Source: 34-65-8 sp964516135
Lineage (GTDB): Bacteria; Pseudomonadota; Alphaproteobacteria; Sphingomonadales; Sphingomonadaceae
NCBI GenBank assembly: GCA_964516135.1
Contig: CAZEWN010000001.1
Location: 124,001-188,000, forward strand
Reading direction: 5' to 3'
DNA length: 64,000 nucleotides
Below the pieces are notes generated by a model, which was not told the DNA's origin, ran no database searches, and saw only the letters and a list, made by a program, of their open reading frames with translations. The number at the start of each line of letters is the position of its first letter. The stretch's first letter is position 1. The translations under genes and the position numbers were made by a program. Positions 15,862 to 24,472 of the stretch are shown here, one piece after another.

Positions 15862-16864
15862 GCCCGATCTCCAACACAATCTTTCCGATATGCTCCCCCG
15901 CTTCCATCCGCGCATGCGCGGCAGCCGCATCTGCGAGCGCGAAGGTGCGATCCATGACCGGGCGCAGCACGCCATCGACGAACAACGGCCAGGCGTTGCG
16001 TTCGATCTCGTTTGCCAGCAGCGCCTTGAAGGCATCGGTGCGCGGGCGCAGGGTCGACCCGGTCAGCGTTAGACGGCGCGACATGACGACCGCCATGTTC
16101 AGTTCGGCCTTCATGCCACCCAGCACCGCGATGGTGACATGCCGCCCGTCCATCGCGAGGCATTTGAGATTGCGCGGCACGTAGTCGCCCGACACCATGT
16201 CGAGGACCACGTCGACACCCTTCCCGCCGGTATGGCGCAGCACTTCCTCGACGAAATCGGTGGAACGGTAATTGATCGACACGTCCGCGCCGAACCCGCG
16301 CGAAGCCTCGCATTTCGCGGCGTCGCCGCAGGTGGTGATCACCGTCAGTCCAAACGCCTTGCCCAGCATCGTCGCCATCGTGCCGATCCCGCTGGTGCCG
16401 CCGTGCACGAGCAGGGTTTCCCCCTCTCTGGCCCACGCGCGCTCGAACAGGTTATGCCACACGGTGAACAGCGTTTCGGGAATCGCGGCTGCCTCGGCCA
16501 GATGCATCGTGTGCGGCACCGGGAGGCAATGGGAGAGTTGCGCGAGACAAAATTCCGCGTACCCGCCGCCAGATACCAGCGCGCAGACCACATCGCCGAT
16601 GCAGTCGGTCGGCACGCCGGGTCCGGCCGCCACGATCTCCCCCGCCACCTCCAGGCCCGGCAGCGGCGATGCGCCCGGGGGTGGGGGATAGATGCCCTGG
16701 CGCTGCGCAACGTCGGGACGGTTGACCCCGGCATAGGCAACCCGGATCAGCACCTGCCCGTCCCCCGGATGGGGCACGGGCTGCGTGACCGGGCGCAGCA
16801 CTTCGGGTCCGCCGGGCACATCGAACCCGATCGCGGTCATCGTCTGCGGAATTTGCCGCGCCAT
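15851..16864 (-). CDS. Zinc-free NAD(P)H:quinone oxidoreductase (zeta-crystallin type)
   Basis: Medium-chain dehydrogenase family enzyme that reduces quinones or enones with NADPH. Three tandem ATGs lie at 16870, 16867 and 16864; the last has an AGGGG box at about six bases, so I use it (337 residues). Features are GVNRPDVAQRQG (about residue 45), the GGYAEF segment and the NADP-binding TLLVHGGTSGIGT stretch near residue 145. The structural-zinc cysteine cluster of alcohol dehydrogenases is absent. It is divergent from the DUF1192 gene and overlaps the GST gene downstream. Confidence 0.92.
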   Translation of the reverse strand: MARQIPQTMTAIGFDVPGGPEVLRPVTQPVPHPGDGQVLIRVAYAGVNRPDVAQRQGIYPPPPGASPLPGLEVAGEIVAAGPGVPTDCIGDVVCALVSGGGYAEFCLAQLSHCLPVPHTMHLAEAAAIPETLFTVWHNLFERAWAREGETLLVHGGTSGIGTMATMLGKAFGLTVITTCGDAAKCEASRGFGADVSINYRSTDFVEEVLRHTGGKGVDVVLDMVSGDYVPRNLKCLAMDGRHVTIAVLGGMKAELNMAVVMSRRLTLTGSTLRPRTDAFKALLANEIERNAWPLFVDGVLRPVMDRTFALADAAAAHARMEAGEHIGKIVLEIGHER

Positions 16865-16967
16865 CATCATCCCCTGTTGCCGCAATGCGACAGCCTCTTG
16901 CGCAGGCGCTGCCCTACCCCCACCTCCGATTGACAGCAAGCCGCCCGGCTTGCGATGCAGGAGCGTG

Positions 16968-17171
16968 ATGGATCTCGACGATCTTCCCCGCCCCCGGGGC
17001 GACGCCGCGAGCAAGCTCGCCGTGGAAGACCTCGCACCCTATTCCCAGGACGAACTGGGCGAGCGGATCGAGTTGCTCCGCGCCGAAATCGCGCGGGTAG
17101 AGGCGCACAGGGCGCGTGCCTCCGCCCATCGCAGTGCCGCCGACGCCCTGTTTCGAAAGCCGGGCGCCTAG
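16968..17171 (+). CDS. DUF1192 family small protein
   Basis: A 67-residue conserved alphaproteobacterial protein of unknown function. The ATG at 16968 has CAGGAG at 16959-16964. The sequence has the expected pattern: acidic start MDLDDL, a YSQDELGERIELLRAEIARVE coiled helix (split here for description; residues 31-51), and the conserved end with ASAHRSAADALFRK. Upstream of clpA by 111 bases on the same strand; no promoter is clear in that gap. Confidence 0.88.
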   Translation: MDLDDLPRPRGDAASKLAVEDLAPYSQDELGERIELLRAEIARVEAHRARASAHRSAADALFRKPGA

Positions 17172-17282
17172 ATGCCCCCGGGTCGCATCCTATTCCCGCG
17201 ACCCCATATAGGTTCCGTTAACCACGCTCGTTCATATTCTCCCGCAAGGGGAACCCGCCTTCAGCCAGGAAAGGCCGCCTGA

Positions 17283-19640
17283 ATGCCCAGTTTCGCCCAG
17301 AACCTCGAGAAGACGCTGCATGCGGCCTTGGGCCACGCTTCGGACCGGCGGCACGAATATGCGACGCTGGAGCACCTGCTACTGGCACTGGTCGATGATG
17401 ACGACGCTGCTCAGGTGATGAACGCCTGCGGCGTCGACCTTACCGAACTGGGCGAGGTGGTGAAGCAGTACCTTGACCAGGAATATCAGTCCCTCAAGAC
17501 CGACGATGGCGCGGACCCTCAGCCCACGGCGGGGTTCCAGCGGGTAATCCAGCGGGCAATCCTGCACGTCCAGTCGAGCGGCAAGGATACCGTGACCGGG
17601 GCCAACGTGCTGGTTGCGCTGTTCTCCGAACGCGACAGCTACGCGGTATACTTTCTCCAGCAGCAGGATATGAGTCGGCTCGACGCGGTCAGCTTCATCA
17701 GCCACGGTATCGGCAAGGGCGGCAAGCAGCTCGATACGCGCACGCCCAAGGGCGCGGACGAGAAGGAACGTCCCGCGAGCGAGGACAAGGCCGAGAGCAA
17801 GAAGGAAACCGCGCTCGACCAGTTCACCGTCAACCTCAACGTGAAGGCGCTGGCGGGCAAGGTCGATCCGCTGATCGGGCGCGGGCCAGAGGTCGACCGG
17901 ACGATCCAGATCCTGTGCCGCCGGTCGAAGAACAACCCGCTCTACGTGGGCGATCCGGGCGTAGGCAAGACCGCGATCGCGGAAGGCCTGGCGCGCAAGA
18001 TCGTCGAGGGCGATGTGCCCGAGGTGCTGCAGGACGCGGTGATCTATTCGCTCGACATGGGGGCGCTGCTCGCCGGTACGCGCTATCGCGGCGATTTCGA
18101 GGAGCGGCTGAAGCAGGTCGTGAACGAGCTGGAGAACATGCCCGAGGCGGTGCTGTTCATCGACGAGATCCACACCGTGATCGGCGCGGGCGCGACCAGC
18201 GGCGGGGCGATGGATGCGTCAAACCTGCTCAAGCCGGCGCTTTCCAGCGGTTCGATCCGCTGCATCGGCTCGACCACCTACAAGGAATTCCGCAATCACT
18301 TCGAGAAGGACCGCGCCCTGCTGCGCCGGTTCCAGAAGATCGACGTGAACGAGCCCACAATCGAGGACACGATCAAGATCCTCAAAGGGCTCAGAACCGC
18401 GTTCGAGGACCACCACAAGGTCAGATATACGCCCGAGGCGATCAAGACTGCAGTGGAACTGTCGGCACGCTACATTAACGACCGCAAGCTGCCCGACAAG
18501 GCGATCGACGTGATCGACGAGGTCGGCGCCATGCAGATGCTGGTGCCGCCCTCCAAGCGGAAGAAGAAGATCACCGCCCGCGAGATCGAGCAGGTCATCG
18601 CGACGATGGCGCGCATCCCGCCCAAGAGCGTGTCGAGCGACGACAAGAAGGCGCTCGAAAACCTCGAGCGCGATCTCAAGCACGTCGTCTTCGGGCAGGA
18701 CGCGGCGGTTGAGCGGCTCGCCACGGCGATGAAGCTGAGCCGCGCGGGTCTGCGCGATCCGGACAAGCCGATCGGCAGCTTCTTGTTCAGTGGCCCGACC
18801 GGCGTCGGCAAGACCGAAGTCGCGCGCCAGCTCGCCTCGATCATGGGCATCGAGCTGAAGCGGTTCGACATGTCCGAATACATGGAGCGCCACAGCGTTT
18901 CCCGCTTGATCGGCGCGCCTCCGGGCTATGTCGGGTACGACCAGGGCGGATTGCTGACCGATGCGGTCGACCAGAACCCGCATTGCGTGCTGCTTCTGGA
19001 CGAGATCGAAAAGGCCCACCCCGACCTGTTCAACATCCTGCTGCAGGTGATGGACAACGGCCGCCTGACCGATCACCACGGAAAGACGGTCGATTTCCGC
19101 AACGTCGTGCTGATCATGACGACCAACGCCGGCGCCTCCGACATGGCGCGCCAGGGCATCGGGTTCGGCGACGTGTCCAAGGAAGACGCGAGCGAGGAAG
19201 CGGTCAAGCGCATGTTCTCGCCCGAATTCCGCAATCGGCTCGATGCAGTGGTGGCCTTCACTTATCTCGGTCGGGAAACCGTCGCACGGGTGGTGGACAA
19301 GTTCATCCTCCAGCTCGAACTGCAACTGGCCGAACAGAACGTCCACATCCAGTTCGACAAGGACGCGCGCGACTGGCTGGCCGAAAAGGGCTACGACAAG
19401 CTCTACGGTGCGCGGCCGATGGGCCGTCTGATCCAGGAAAAGATCAAGCAGCCGCTGGCCGAGGAACTGCTGTTCGGCAAGCTTGCCGATGGCGGCGAGG
19501 TCCACGTGAGCGTCAAGGATGGCAAGCCCGCCTTCGAACTCACCCCCGCCCCGCCCAAGGTCAAAACGGTGCGGCCGAAGAAGAAACCCGCCGCCAAGAA
19601 GCCTGCGGCCAAGGCGCCTGAGGGCGAAAGCGAAAGCTGA
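17283..19640 (+). CDS. clpA: ATP-dependent Clp protease ATP-binding subunit ClpA
   Basis: AAA+ unfoldase that feeds substrates to ClpP. The 785-residue protein has the N-domain (residues 1-145), a charged linker, the first AAA domain with GDPGVGKTA (about residue 223) and DEIHTVIGAG (about residue 294), and the second AAA domain with GPTGVGKTE (about residue 503), LLLDEIEKAHP and a C-terminal D2 small domain. The ClpP-binding IGF-type loop reads RQGIGFGD near residue 627. The last 30 residues are a Lys/Ala-rich tail not usual for the family. No clpS lies next to it, although clpS is often directly upstream. A strong hairpin follows the stop codon. Confidence 0.97.
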   Translation: MPSFAQNLEKTLHAALGHASDRRHEYATLEHLLLALVDDDDAAQVMNACGVDLTELGEVVKQYLDQEYQSLKTDDGADPQPTAGFQRVIQRAILHVQSSGKDTVTGANVLVALFSERDSYAVYFLQQQDMSRLDAVSFISHGIGKGGKQLDTRTPKGADEKERPASEDKAESKKETALDQFTVNLNVKALAGKVDPLIGRGPEVDRTIQILCRRSKNNPLYVGDPGVGKTAIAEGLARKIVEGDVPEVLQDAVIYSLDMGALLAGTRYRGDFEERLKQVVNELENMPEAVLFIDEIHTVIGAGATSGGAMDASNLLKPALSSGSIRCIGSTTYKEFRNHFEKDRALLRRFQKIDVNEPTIEDTIKILKGLRTAFEDHHKVRYTPEAIKTAVELSARYINDRKLPDKAIDVIDEVGAMQMLVPPSKRKKKITAREIEQVIATMARIPPKSVSSDDKKALENLERDLKHVVFGQDAAVERLATAMKLSRAGLRDPDKPIGSFLFSGPTGVGKTEVARQLASIMGIELKRFDMSEYMERHSVSRLIGAPPGYVGYDQGGLLTDAVDQNPHCVLLLDEIEKAHPDLFNILLQVMDNGRLTDHHGKTVDFRNVVLIMTTNAGASDMARQGIGFGDVSKEDASEEAVKRMFSPEFRNRLDAVVAFTYLGRETVARVVDKFILQLELQLAEQNVHIQFDKDARDWLAEKGYDKLYGARPMGRLIQEKIKQPLAEELLFGKLADGGEVHVSVKDGKPAFELTPAPPKVKTVRPKKKPAAKKPAAKAPEGESES

Positions 19641-19652
19641 CATTGGAACAAC

Positions 19653-19688
19653 GCGCCGCCAGCCCCATTTGAGCGGGGATGGCGGCGC
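19653..19688 (+). other. Stable hairpin covering the exonuclease ribosome-binding site and start codon
   Basis: The stretch 19653-19661 pairs with 19680-19688 (nine base pairs, eight of them in GCGCCGCC/GGCGGCGC), then one mismatch, then CCCC 19663-19666 with GGGG 19675-19678, around an eight-base loop. The GGGG and the ATG at 19679 are both inside the right side. It follows the clpA stop by 12 bases and lacks a T-tract. It may be a clpA terminator, a translational gate for the exonuclease, or both. Confidence 0.65.
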
Positions 19689-20683
19689 CCTTCTCCTGGA
19701 TAAAGGCCGAACCCCACGGCATTCACGTCGTGCCGGCGGACGCCTGGGTCGATCCCAGCCGCCCGGCCGAGCGCGCGCTCGTGACGCATGGTCATGCCGA
19801 TCATGCGCGCGGCGGCCACGGACAAACCGTCGCCACCCCCGAAACTCTGGCGATCATGGAGTTGCGCTACGCAACTAGGGACGGCGCCACGCCGGTTGCC
19901 TATGGCGAGACAATCGGGCTGCCCGGCGATGTCAGCGCGACCTACATGCCGGCAGGCCACGTCTTGGGCAGCGCGCAGATCCTGCTCGAACATGCGGGCG
20001 AGCGGGTGGTCGTCACCGGGGACTACAAGCGGCGCGCCGACCCGACCTGCCCGCCGTTCGAACTGATCCCCTGTGACATCTTCATAACCGAAGCGACCTT
20101 CGGCCTGCCCCTGTTCACGCACCCGCCGATCGAAGGCGAGATCGCCAAGGTGACGAAGGCGCTGGCCGACCATCCCGATCGCTGCGTGCTGGTGGGCGCT
20201 TACGCCCTGGGAAAGGCGCAGCGAGTGATCGCTGAACTGCGCCACGCAGGGCACAGCGCTCCTATCTATCTGCACGGCGCGATGGAGCGGATGTGCCGGT
20301 TGTACGAGGAACTGGGCGTCGATCTGGGCGATCTGCGGCTGGTCGCCGATACGCCGAAGGATGATCTGCGCGGCCAGGTCGTCATCTGCCCGCCTTCGGC
20401 GCTCAACGACCGTTGGAGCCGCCGCCTGCCCGATCCGATCACCGCCATGGCGTCGGGCTGGATGCGCGTGCGCCAGCGTGCCCGTCAGCGCAATGTCGAG
20501 CTGCCGCTGATCATTTCCGACCACGCCGACTGGAACGAACTCACCCGCACGATCCGCGAGGTCGATGCGCACGAGAACTGGATCACCCACGGTCGCGAGG
20601 ATGCACTGCTGCGCTGGTGCCAGCTGCATCAACGCCGCGCGCGGGCACTCGCCCTTGTCGGTTATGAGGACGAGGACGACTAG
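19679..20683 (+). CDS. Ligase-associated DNA exonuclease (metallo-beta-lactamase fold)
   Basis: SNM1/Pso2-like nuclease found beside ATP-dependent DNA ligases, thought to trim DNA ends before ligation. The 334-residue protein has the beta-lactamase signature THGHADHARGG near residue 37, the MPAGHVLGSAQ motif near residue 100, VVTGDYK near residue 118 and a late SDHADW motif, matching the metal sites. The N-terminus (PFSWIKAEPHG) matches the family, supporting the ATG at 19679 despite its being buried in a hairpin. Five bases separate it from the ligase gene. Confidence 0.92.
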   Translation: MAAPFSWIKAEPHGIHVVPADAWVDPSRPAERALVTHGHADHARGGHGQTVATPETLAIMELRYATRDGATPVAYGETIGLPGDVSATYMPAGHVLGSAQILLEHAGERVVVTGDYKRRADPTCPPFELIPCDIFITEATFGLPLFTHPPIEGEIAKVTKALADHPDRCVLVGAYALGKAQRVIAELRHAGHSAPIYLHGAMERMCRLYEELGVDLGDLRLVADTPKDDLRGQVVICPPSALNDRWSRRLPDPITAMASGWMRVRQRARQRNVELPLIISDHADWNELTRTIREVDAHENWITHGREDALLRWCQLHQRRARALALVGYEDEDD

Positions 20684-20688
20684 CCGAC

Positions 20689-22281
20689 GTGGAAGCATTC
20701 GCCGCCCTGATCGATGCGCTGGTCTATACCCGCAGCCGCAACGAGAAGCTGCGCCTGATCGCGGAGTACCTGCGCGAAACGCCCGATCCCGATCGCGGCT
20801 GGGCACTGGCAGCGTTGACCGACGGGCTCGACTTCCCGGGGGTCAAATCGAGCACCATCCGGGCACTGATGCAGGAGCGGATCGACCCGGTGCTGTGGAC
20901 GCTCAGCCGCGATTTCGTGGGCGATACGGCAGAGACCGCCAGCCTGTTGTGGCCCGCGCCGGAAGAAGCGCCCTCGCCGCCGACGGTGAGCGAGGCAGTC
21001 GCGGCGCTAAGCGCAATGACACGGCGGTCGGTCCTCGCCGACCTGCCGCGCCTGCTCGACCGGCTCGACGCCTCCGGCCGCTACGCCCTGCTAAAGCTGG
21101 CGACGGGGGCAATGCGGGTGGGCGTTTCCGCACGGCTCGCCAAGACGGCGTTCGCGCAGGCGTTCGAGGTCTCGGTGGAGGAGGTCGAGGAATACTGGCA
21201 CGGCCTCGCTCCGCCCTATCCCGAACTATTCGCCTGGGCCGCCGAGGGCGCAGCCCCGCCCGATACCGAGAACCTGCCGACCTTCCGCCCGTTCATGCTC
21301 GCCCATCCGCTCGAAGAAGCGGTGGTCGATCTCGCTGAATACGTCGCGGAGTGGAAATGGGACGGAATCAGGGTGCAATTGGTTCAAGCTGGGTGTGAGA
21401 CGCGGCTCTATTCGCGTTCGGGCGACGATATCTCGGCCACCTTTCCCGAACTGCTCGGCACGCTCGATTTTCCCGCCGTGCTCGATGGCGAGCTGATGGT
21501 GCGCGGCAGCCACCAGGGCGGCGAGACTAGCGGCGCGGCGAGTTTCAATGCGCTGCAACAGCGGCTCGGGCGCAAGACGGTCAGCAAGGCGATGCTGGCC
21601 GATTACCCGGCCTTCGTGCGGCTCTACGACGTGCTGCTCGTCGATGGCGAAGACCTGCGCCCCTCGCCGTGGGCAGAACGTCGCGCGCGGCTCGAGGCGC
21701 TCATGGCGCGACTGCCCGAAAGTCATTTCGACCTGAGCACGGTCGTCGATGCCGAGCATTTCGAGCACCTCGGGGAAATACGCGCCGGTGCGCGGGACGA
21801 TGCGATCGAGGGGCTGATGCTCAAGCGGCGCGACAGCCCTTACATCGCAGGCCGCAAGGTCGGGCTGTGGTACAAGTGGAAACGCGACCCGCTGCTGGTC
21901 GATTGCGTGCTGATGTACGCCCAGCGCGGCAGCGGCAAGCGGTCGAGCTTCTATTCCGACTACACCTTCGGCTGCTGGGACGGCGATCCCGATGCGGGCG
22001 CCGAACTGCTGCCGGTCGGCAAGGCCTATTCCGGCTTCACCGACGAGGAACTGAAGAAGATCGACCGCCACGTGCGCACACATACGGTGAACCGCTTCGG
22101 CCCGGTGCGCGAGACCGACAAGAGCCTGGTGTTCGAGGTCGCGTTTGATTCGGTCCACGAAAGCAAGCGCCACAAGTCCGGCCTTGCTATGCGCTTCCCC
22201 CGCATTCACCGCGTGCGCTGGGACAAGCCGGTGCACCAGGCGGACCGGGTCGAGGCCCTCAAGGCGTTGATCCGCGACTGA
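20689..22281 (+). CDS. ATP-dependent DNA ligase (ligase-exonuclease cassette type)
   Basis: Seals nicks using ATP; the partner nuclease is immediately upstream. The start is GTG at 20689, five bases after the nuclease stop. The 530-residue protein has an N-terminal DNA-binding domain, the adenylation motif EWKWDGIR with the catalytic lysine at residue 223, motif III (VLDGELMV), motif IV (GLMLKRRDSPY), motif V (WYKWKRDP) and an OB-fold C-terminus. Relatives usually sit in a four-gene DNA-repair cassette with a helicase (Lhr-like) and PdeM; neither is present here. Confidence 0.93.
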   Translation: MEAFAALIDALVYTRSRNEKLRLIAEYLRETPDPDRGWALAALTDGLDFPGVKSSTIRALMQERIDPVLWTLSRDFVGDTAETASLLWPAPEEAPSPPTVSEAVAALSAMTRRSVLADLPRLLDRLDASGRYALLKLATGAMRVGVSARLAKTAFAQAFEVSVEEVEEYWHGLAPPYPELFAWAAEGAAPPDTENLPTFRPFMLAHPLEEAVVDLAEYVAEWKWDGIRVQLVQAGCETRLYSRSGDDISATFPELLGTLDFPAVLDGELMVRGSHQGGETSGAASFNALQQRLGRKTVSKAMLADYPAFVRLYDVLLVDGEDLRPSPWAERRARLEALMARLPESHFDLSTVVDAEHFEHLGEIRAGARDDAIEGLMLKRRDSPYIAGRKVGLWYKWKRDPLLVDCVLMYAQRGSGKRSSFYSDYTFGCWDGDPDAGAELLPVGKAYSGFTDEELKKIDRHVRTHTVNRFGPVRETDKSLVFEVAFDSVHESKRHKSGLAMRFPRIHRVRWDKPVHQADRVEALKALIRD

Positions 22282-22301
22282 CCGACAGCTACGGCCCCGC
22301 C

Positions 22302-22823
22302 ATGCAACTCAACCATTTTCTCCTCACCACCTACGACAACCTGCTCGGGTCGCTCGACAGCTGGCTCGAGAAGGCCGCCGCGCACGCGGCGGGCGACGCG
22401 CTGCTCGAGCGCAAGCTGTCCGACGACATGTTCCCGCTGTCGCGCCAGATCCGTTTCGCCTGCAACCTGCCCGGAGAGGCGATGGCAGGGGCAGCGGGGG
22501 TCGCCTATTCATCGAGCGACATTGATGACAGCACCCTGAGCGGCGCGCGCGAACGTATCGCGGCAACCCGCGCGTTGATCGGAGGTTGGCGGGACACGCC
22601 CTTCGGTGCCGATGACGCCCCGGTCGAGCTTTCGCTTGCAAACGGGATGACCTTCGACTTGCAAACCGAGAGCTACGTGCGCGACTGGGCGCTGCCGCAG
22701 TTCTATTTCCACCTGATGACCGCCTACGCAATCCTGCGCAGCGCCGGGGTGCCGCTGGGCAAGGCGGACTACGTCGGGTTCATGTTCCGGTACATGCGCC
22801 AACCCGCGACGCCGGAGGGCTAA
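22302..22823 (+). CDS. DUF1993 family protein (DinB-like fold)
   Basis: 173-residue protein matching the DUF1993 pattern: LLTTYDNLLGSLDSWLEKA at the start, the DDMFPLSRQIRFACN block, and the C-terminal WALPQFYFHLMTAYAILR and GKADYVG motifs. DUF1993 proteins share a four-helix fold with DinB/YfiT families, possibly metal-dependent; the enzyme role is not known. It sits 20 bases after the ligase gene where a helicase would be expected. Its TAA stop overlaps the stop of the convergent gamma-carbonic anhydrase. Confidence 0.88.
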   Translation: MQLNHFLLTTYDNLLGSLDSWLEKAAAHAAGDALLERKLSDDMFPLSRQIRFACNLPGEAMAGAAGVAYSSSDIDDSTLSGARERIAATRALIGGWRDTPFGADDAPVELSLANGMTFDLQTESYVRDWALPQFYFHLMTAYAILRSAGVPLGKADYVGFMFRYMRQPATPEG

Positions 22824-23383
22824 CGCAACGCTTCCGCCACCGCCGCCGCGTGGGCCTGCGCGTTCTCGGCGTAGTGCGCCACCCCCAAGCGCATTCCCAT
22901 GATTGCCGCATCGTCGAGATCGCGCATCTTTCGCGCCGGGCGGCCGCCCCAGAGTTCGCGTTCCCCCATCACCTTGCCCTCGGTCAGCATCGCGCCCGCC
23001 GCCAGCATCGCGTCGCTGCCGATTACCGCCTTGTTCATCGCGATCGCGCCCAGGCCGACGAAGCCGCGGTCGTGGATCGTGCAGCCGTGGACCATCGCCA
23101 TGTGGCCGATCAGCACGTCGTCGCCGATGATAAGCGGGGAGCCGTCAGGGTCGCCCGGGCGCGGCGGGTCGCAGTGGAGCACGCTGCCATCCTGCACGTT
23201 GGTGCGCGCGCCGATCACGATCCGGCTGACGTCGGCGCGCAGCACGCAATTGTACCAGATCGAACTGTCCGGACCGATCGTGACATCGCCCACGATCGTA
23301 CAACCGGGCGCGACGAAGGCGCTGTCGTCGATCCGGGGGGTCTTGCCGTGAATCGGGATCAGGTTCACGCCGGGGCGGTTCAT
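22820..23383 (-). CDS. Gamma-carbonic anhydrase family protein
   Basis: Left-handed beta-helix protein of the gamma-carbonic anhydrase/YrdA family, usually a zinc hydratase or a related acyl-carrier structure. The ATG at 23383 overlaps the upstream GNAT stop as ATGA. The 187-residue product shows hexapeptide turns (APGCTIVGDVTIG, SSIWYNCVLRAD) and the zinc-ligand histidines in SVLHCD and GHMAMVHGC. Last gene of the M23-hemB leftward group. Activity on CO2 is not certain for this subfamily. Confidence 0.92.
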   Translation of the reverse strand: MNRPGVNLIPIHGKTPRIDDSAFVAPGCTIVGDVTIGPDSSIWYNCVLRADVSRIVIGARTNVQDGSVLHCDPPRPGDPDGSPLIIGDDVLIGHMAMVHGCTIHDRGFVGLGAIAMNKAVIGSDAMLAAGAMLTEGKVMGERELWGGRPARKMRDLDDAAIMGMRLGVAHYAENAQAHAAAVAEALR

Positions 23384-23937
23384 CGCGCGGTCTCCCATTG
23401 CGAGGCGGTCAGGCTGTAGAGGATCGTGGTCCGATCCTCGGGCGGATAGGCGGGATCATCGAGGTCGAGATCGGCGCGCCGTTCCATGCCGAGCTTTTCC
23501 ATCAGCTTCCAGCTTGCAATGTTGAGCTGGCTCGTCAGCGCCACGACATGCGGCGCGCCAATGCGGCCGAAGGCCCAATCGAGCACAGCACGCATCGCCT
23601 CCTCCGCATACCCGCGCCGCCAGCGATCCTCGCGCACCAGCCAGCCGACTTCGTGATCGCCGACGTTTTTCGCCAACGGGTTGTCGACCAACTTCAGCCC
23701 GCAATGGCCCACCAGCTCGCCGGTGCCCTTTTCAATCATCATCAGGAAACTGAATCCGTCACACGCGTAATGCGCCATGGCTCTTGCATGTTTGGCCTCG
23801 ATCTCGTGTAGTTCCTTGACCCCTCCCAGCCGCGCCATCACCGCGGGCGTGTTGAGCAGGTGAAACTGCAATTCGGCATCGCCGGGCGCGATCGTACGCA
23901 ACGCCAGGCGATCCGTCTCGGCAATGACATCAGGCAT
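23380..23937 (-). CDS. GNAT family N-acetyltransferase (RimJ/RimL-like), first copy
   Basis: Acetyl-CoA dependent transferase of the RimJ/RimL type. The ATG at 23937 gives 185 residues; it overlaps the second GNAT stop by eight bases. It starts with ETDRLALR, and the acetyl-CoA binding loop reads REDRWRRGYAEEAM. The segment NIASWKLMEKLGM is the classic C-terminal GNAT signature. It is about a third identical by eye to the adjacent copy, so the pair probably arose by tandem duplication. Substrate unknown. Confidence 0.9.
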   Translation of the reverse strand: MPDVIAETDRLALRTIAPGDAELQFHLLNTPAVMARLGGVKELHEIEAKHARAMAHYACDGFSFLMMIEKGTGELVGHCGLKLVDNPLAKNVGDHEVGWLVREDRWRRGYAEEAMRAVLDWAFGRIGAPHVVALTSQLNIASWKLMEKLGMERRADLDLDDPAYPPEDRTTILYSLTASQWETAR

Positions 23938-24472
23938 CTCTTGCCAGCGAGTAAACGATCGCATCGCGCCACGGCGGGGGATAGCGCTTGTCAGGATAAT
24001 CGAGTTCGGGGCGGCGCCGCATGCCGAGACGTTCCATCAAGCCCCAGCTCGCGGTGTTTTCAGCAATCGTGAGGGCGACCACCTCCTCCGCGCCGAAGCG
24101 GTCGAAGGCGAGGTCGAGCGATGCGATGGCGGCTTCCTTGGCATAGCCTTGGCCCCAGGCGTCTTCGCGCAGGCGCCAGCCGATCTCCGGCATGCCGGCA
24201 ACGGTCGATCCGGGGGCATCGGCGCGCTTGAGCCCGCAAAACCCGAGCATTTCGCCATCAGCCTTGCGTTCGACCACCCAAAACGAATGGCCATGTTGCG
24301 CGGCGCAACCTTCGACCCGCGCGCGCTGCGCGGCCATCCCTGCGTCGTCGAGCACACCGCCGAGCCAGCGCATCACCGCGGGTGTATTGGTGACGGCGAA
24401 GAAGCGCGACCAGTCCTCGTCGCGCCAGCCGCGCAGGACCAACCGATCGGTTTCGTGATGAAAATCAGCCAT
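23930..24472 (-). CDS. GNAT family N-acetyltransferase (RimJ/RimL-like), second copy
   Basis: 180-residue paralogue of the neighbouring acetyltransferase. Same layout: HETDRLVLR start, the REDAWGQGYAKEA acetyl-CoA loop and ENTASWGLMERLGMRRR near residue 142. It begins inside the end of hemB (eight-base overlap) and runs into the first copy with another eight-base overlap, so hemB and both acetyltransferases are one transcription unit. Confidence 0.9.
   Translation of the reverse strand: MADFHHETDRLVLRGWRDEDWSRFFAVTNTPAVMRWLGGVLDDAGMAAQRARVEGCAAQHGHSFWVVERKADGEMLGFCGLKRADAPGSTVAGMPEIGWRLREDAWGQGYAKEAAIASLDLAFDRFGAEEVVALTIAENTASWGLMERLGMRRRPELDYPDKRYPPPWRDAIVYSLARDA

Noticed and set aside
18219..19643. 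Leftward open frame of 474 codons opposite clpA
   Set aside because: Mirror frame of a strongly conserved AAA+ protein; the composition is typical of a codon shadow.
23380..24472. The two GNAT genes as one frameshifted gene
   Set aside because: Each has its own start, full GNAT motifs and normal length, so they are tandem paralogues rather than a split gene.
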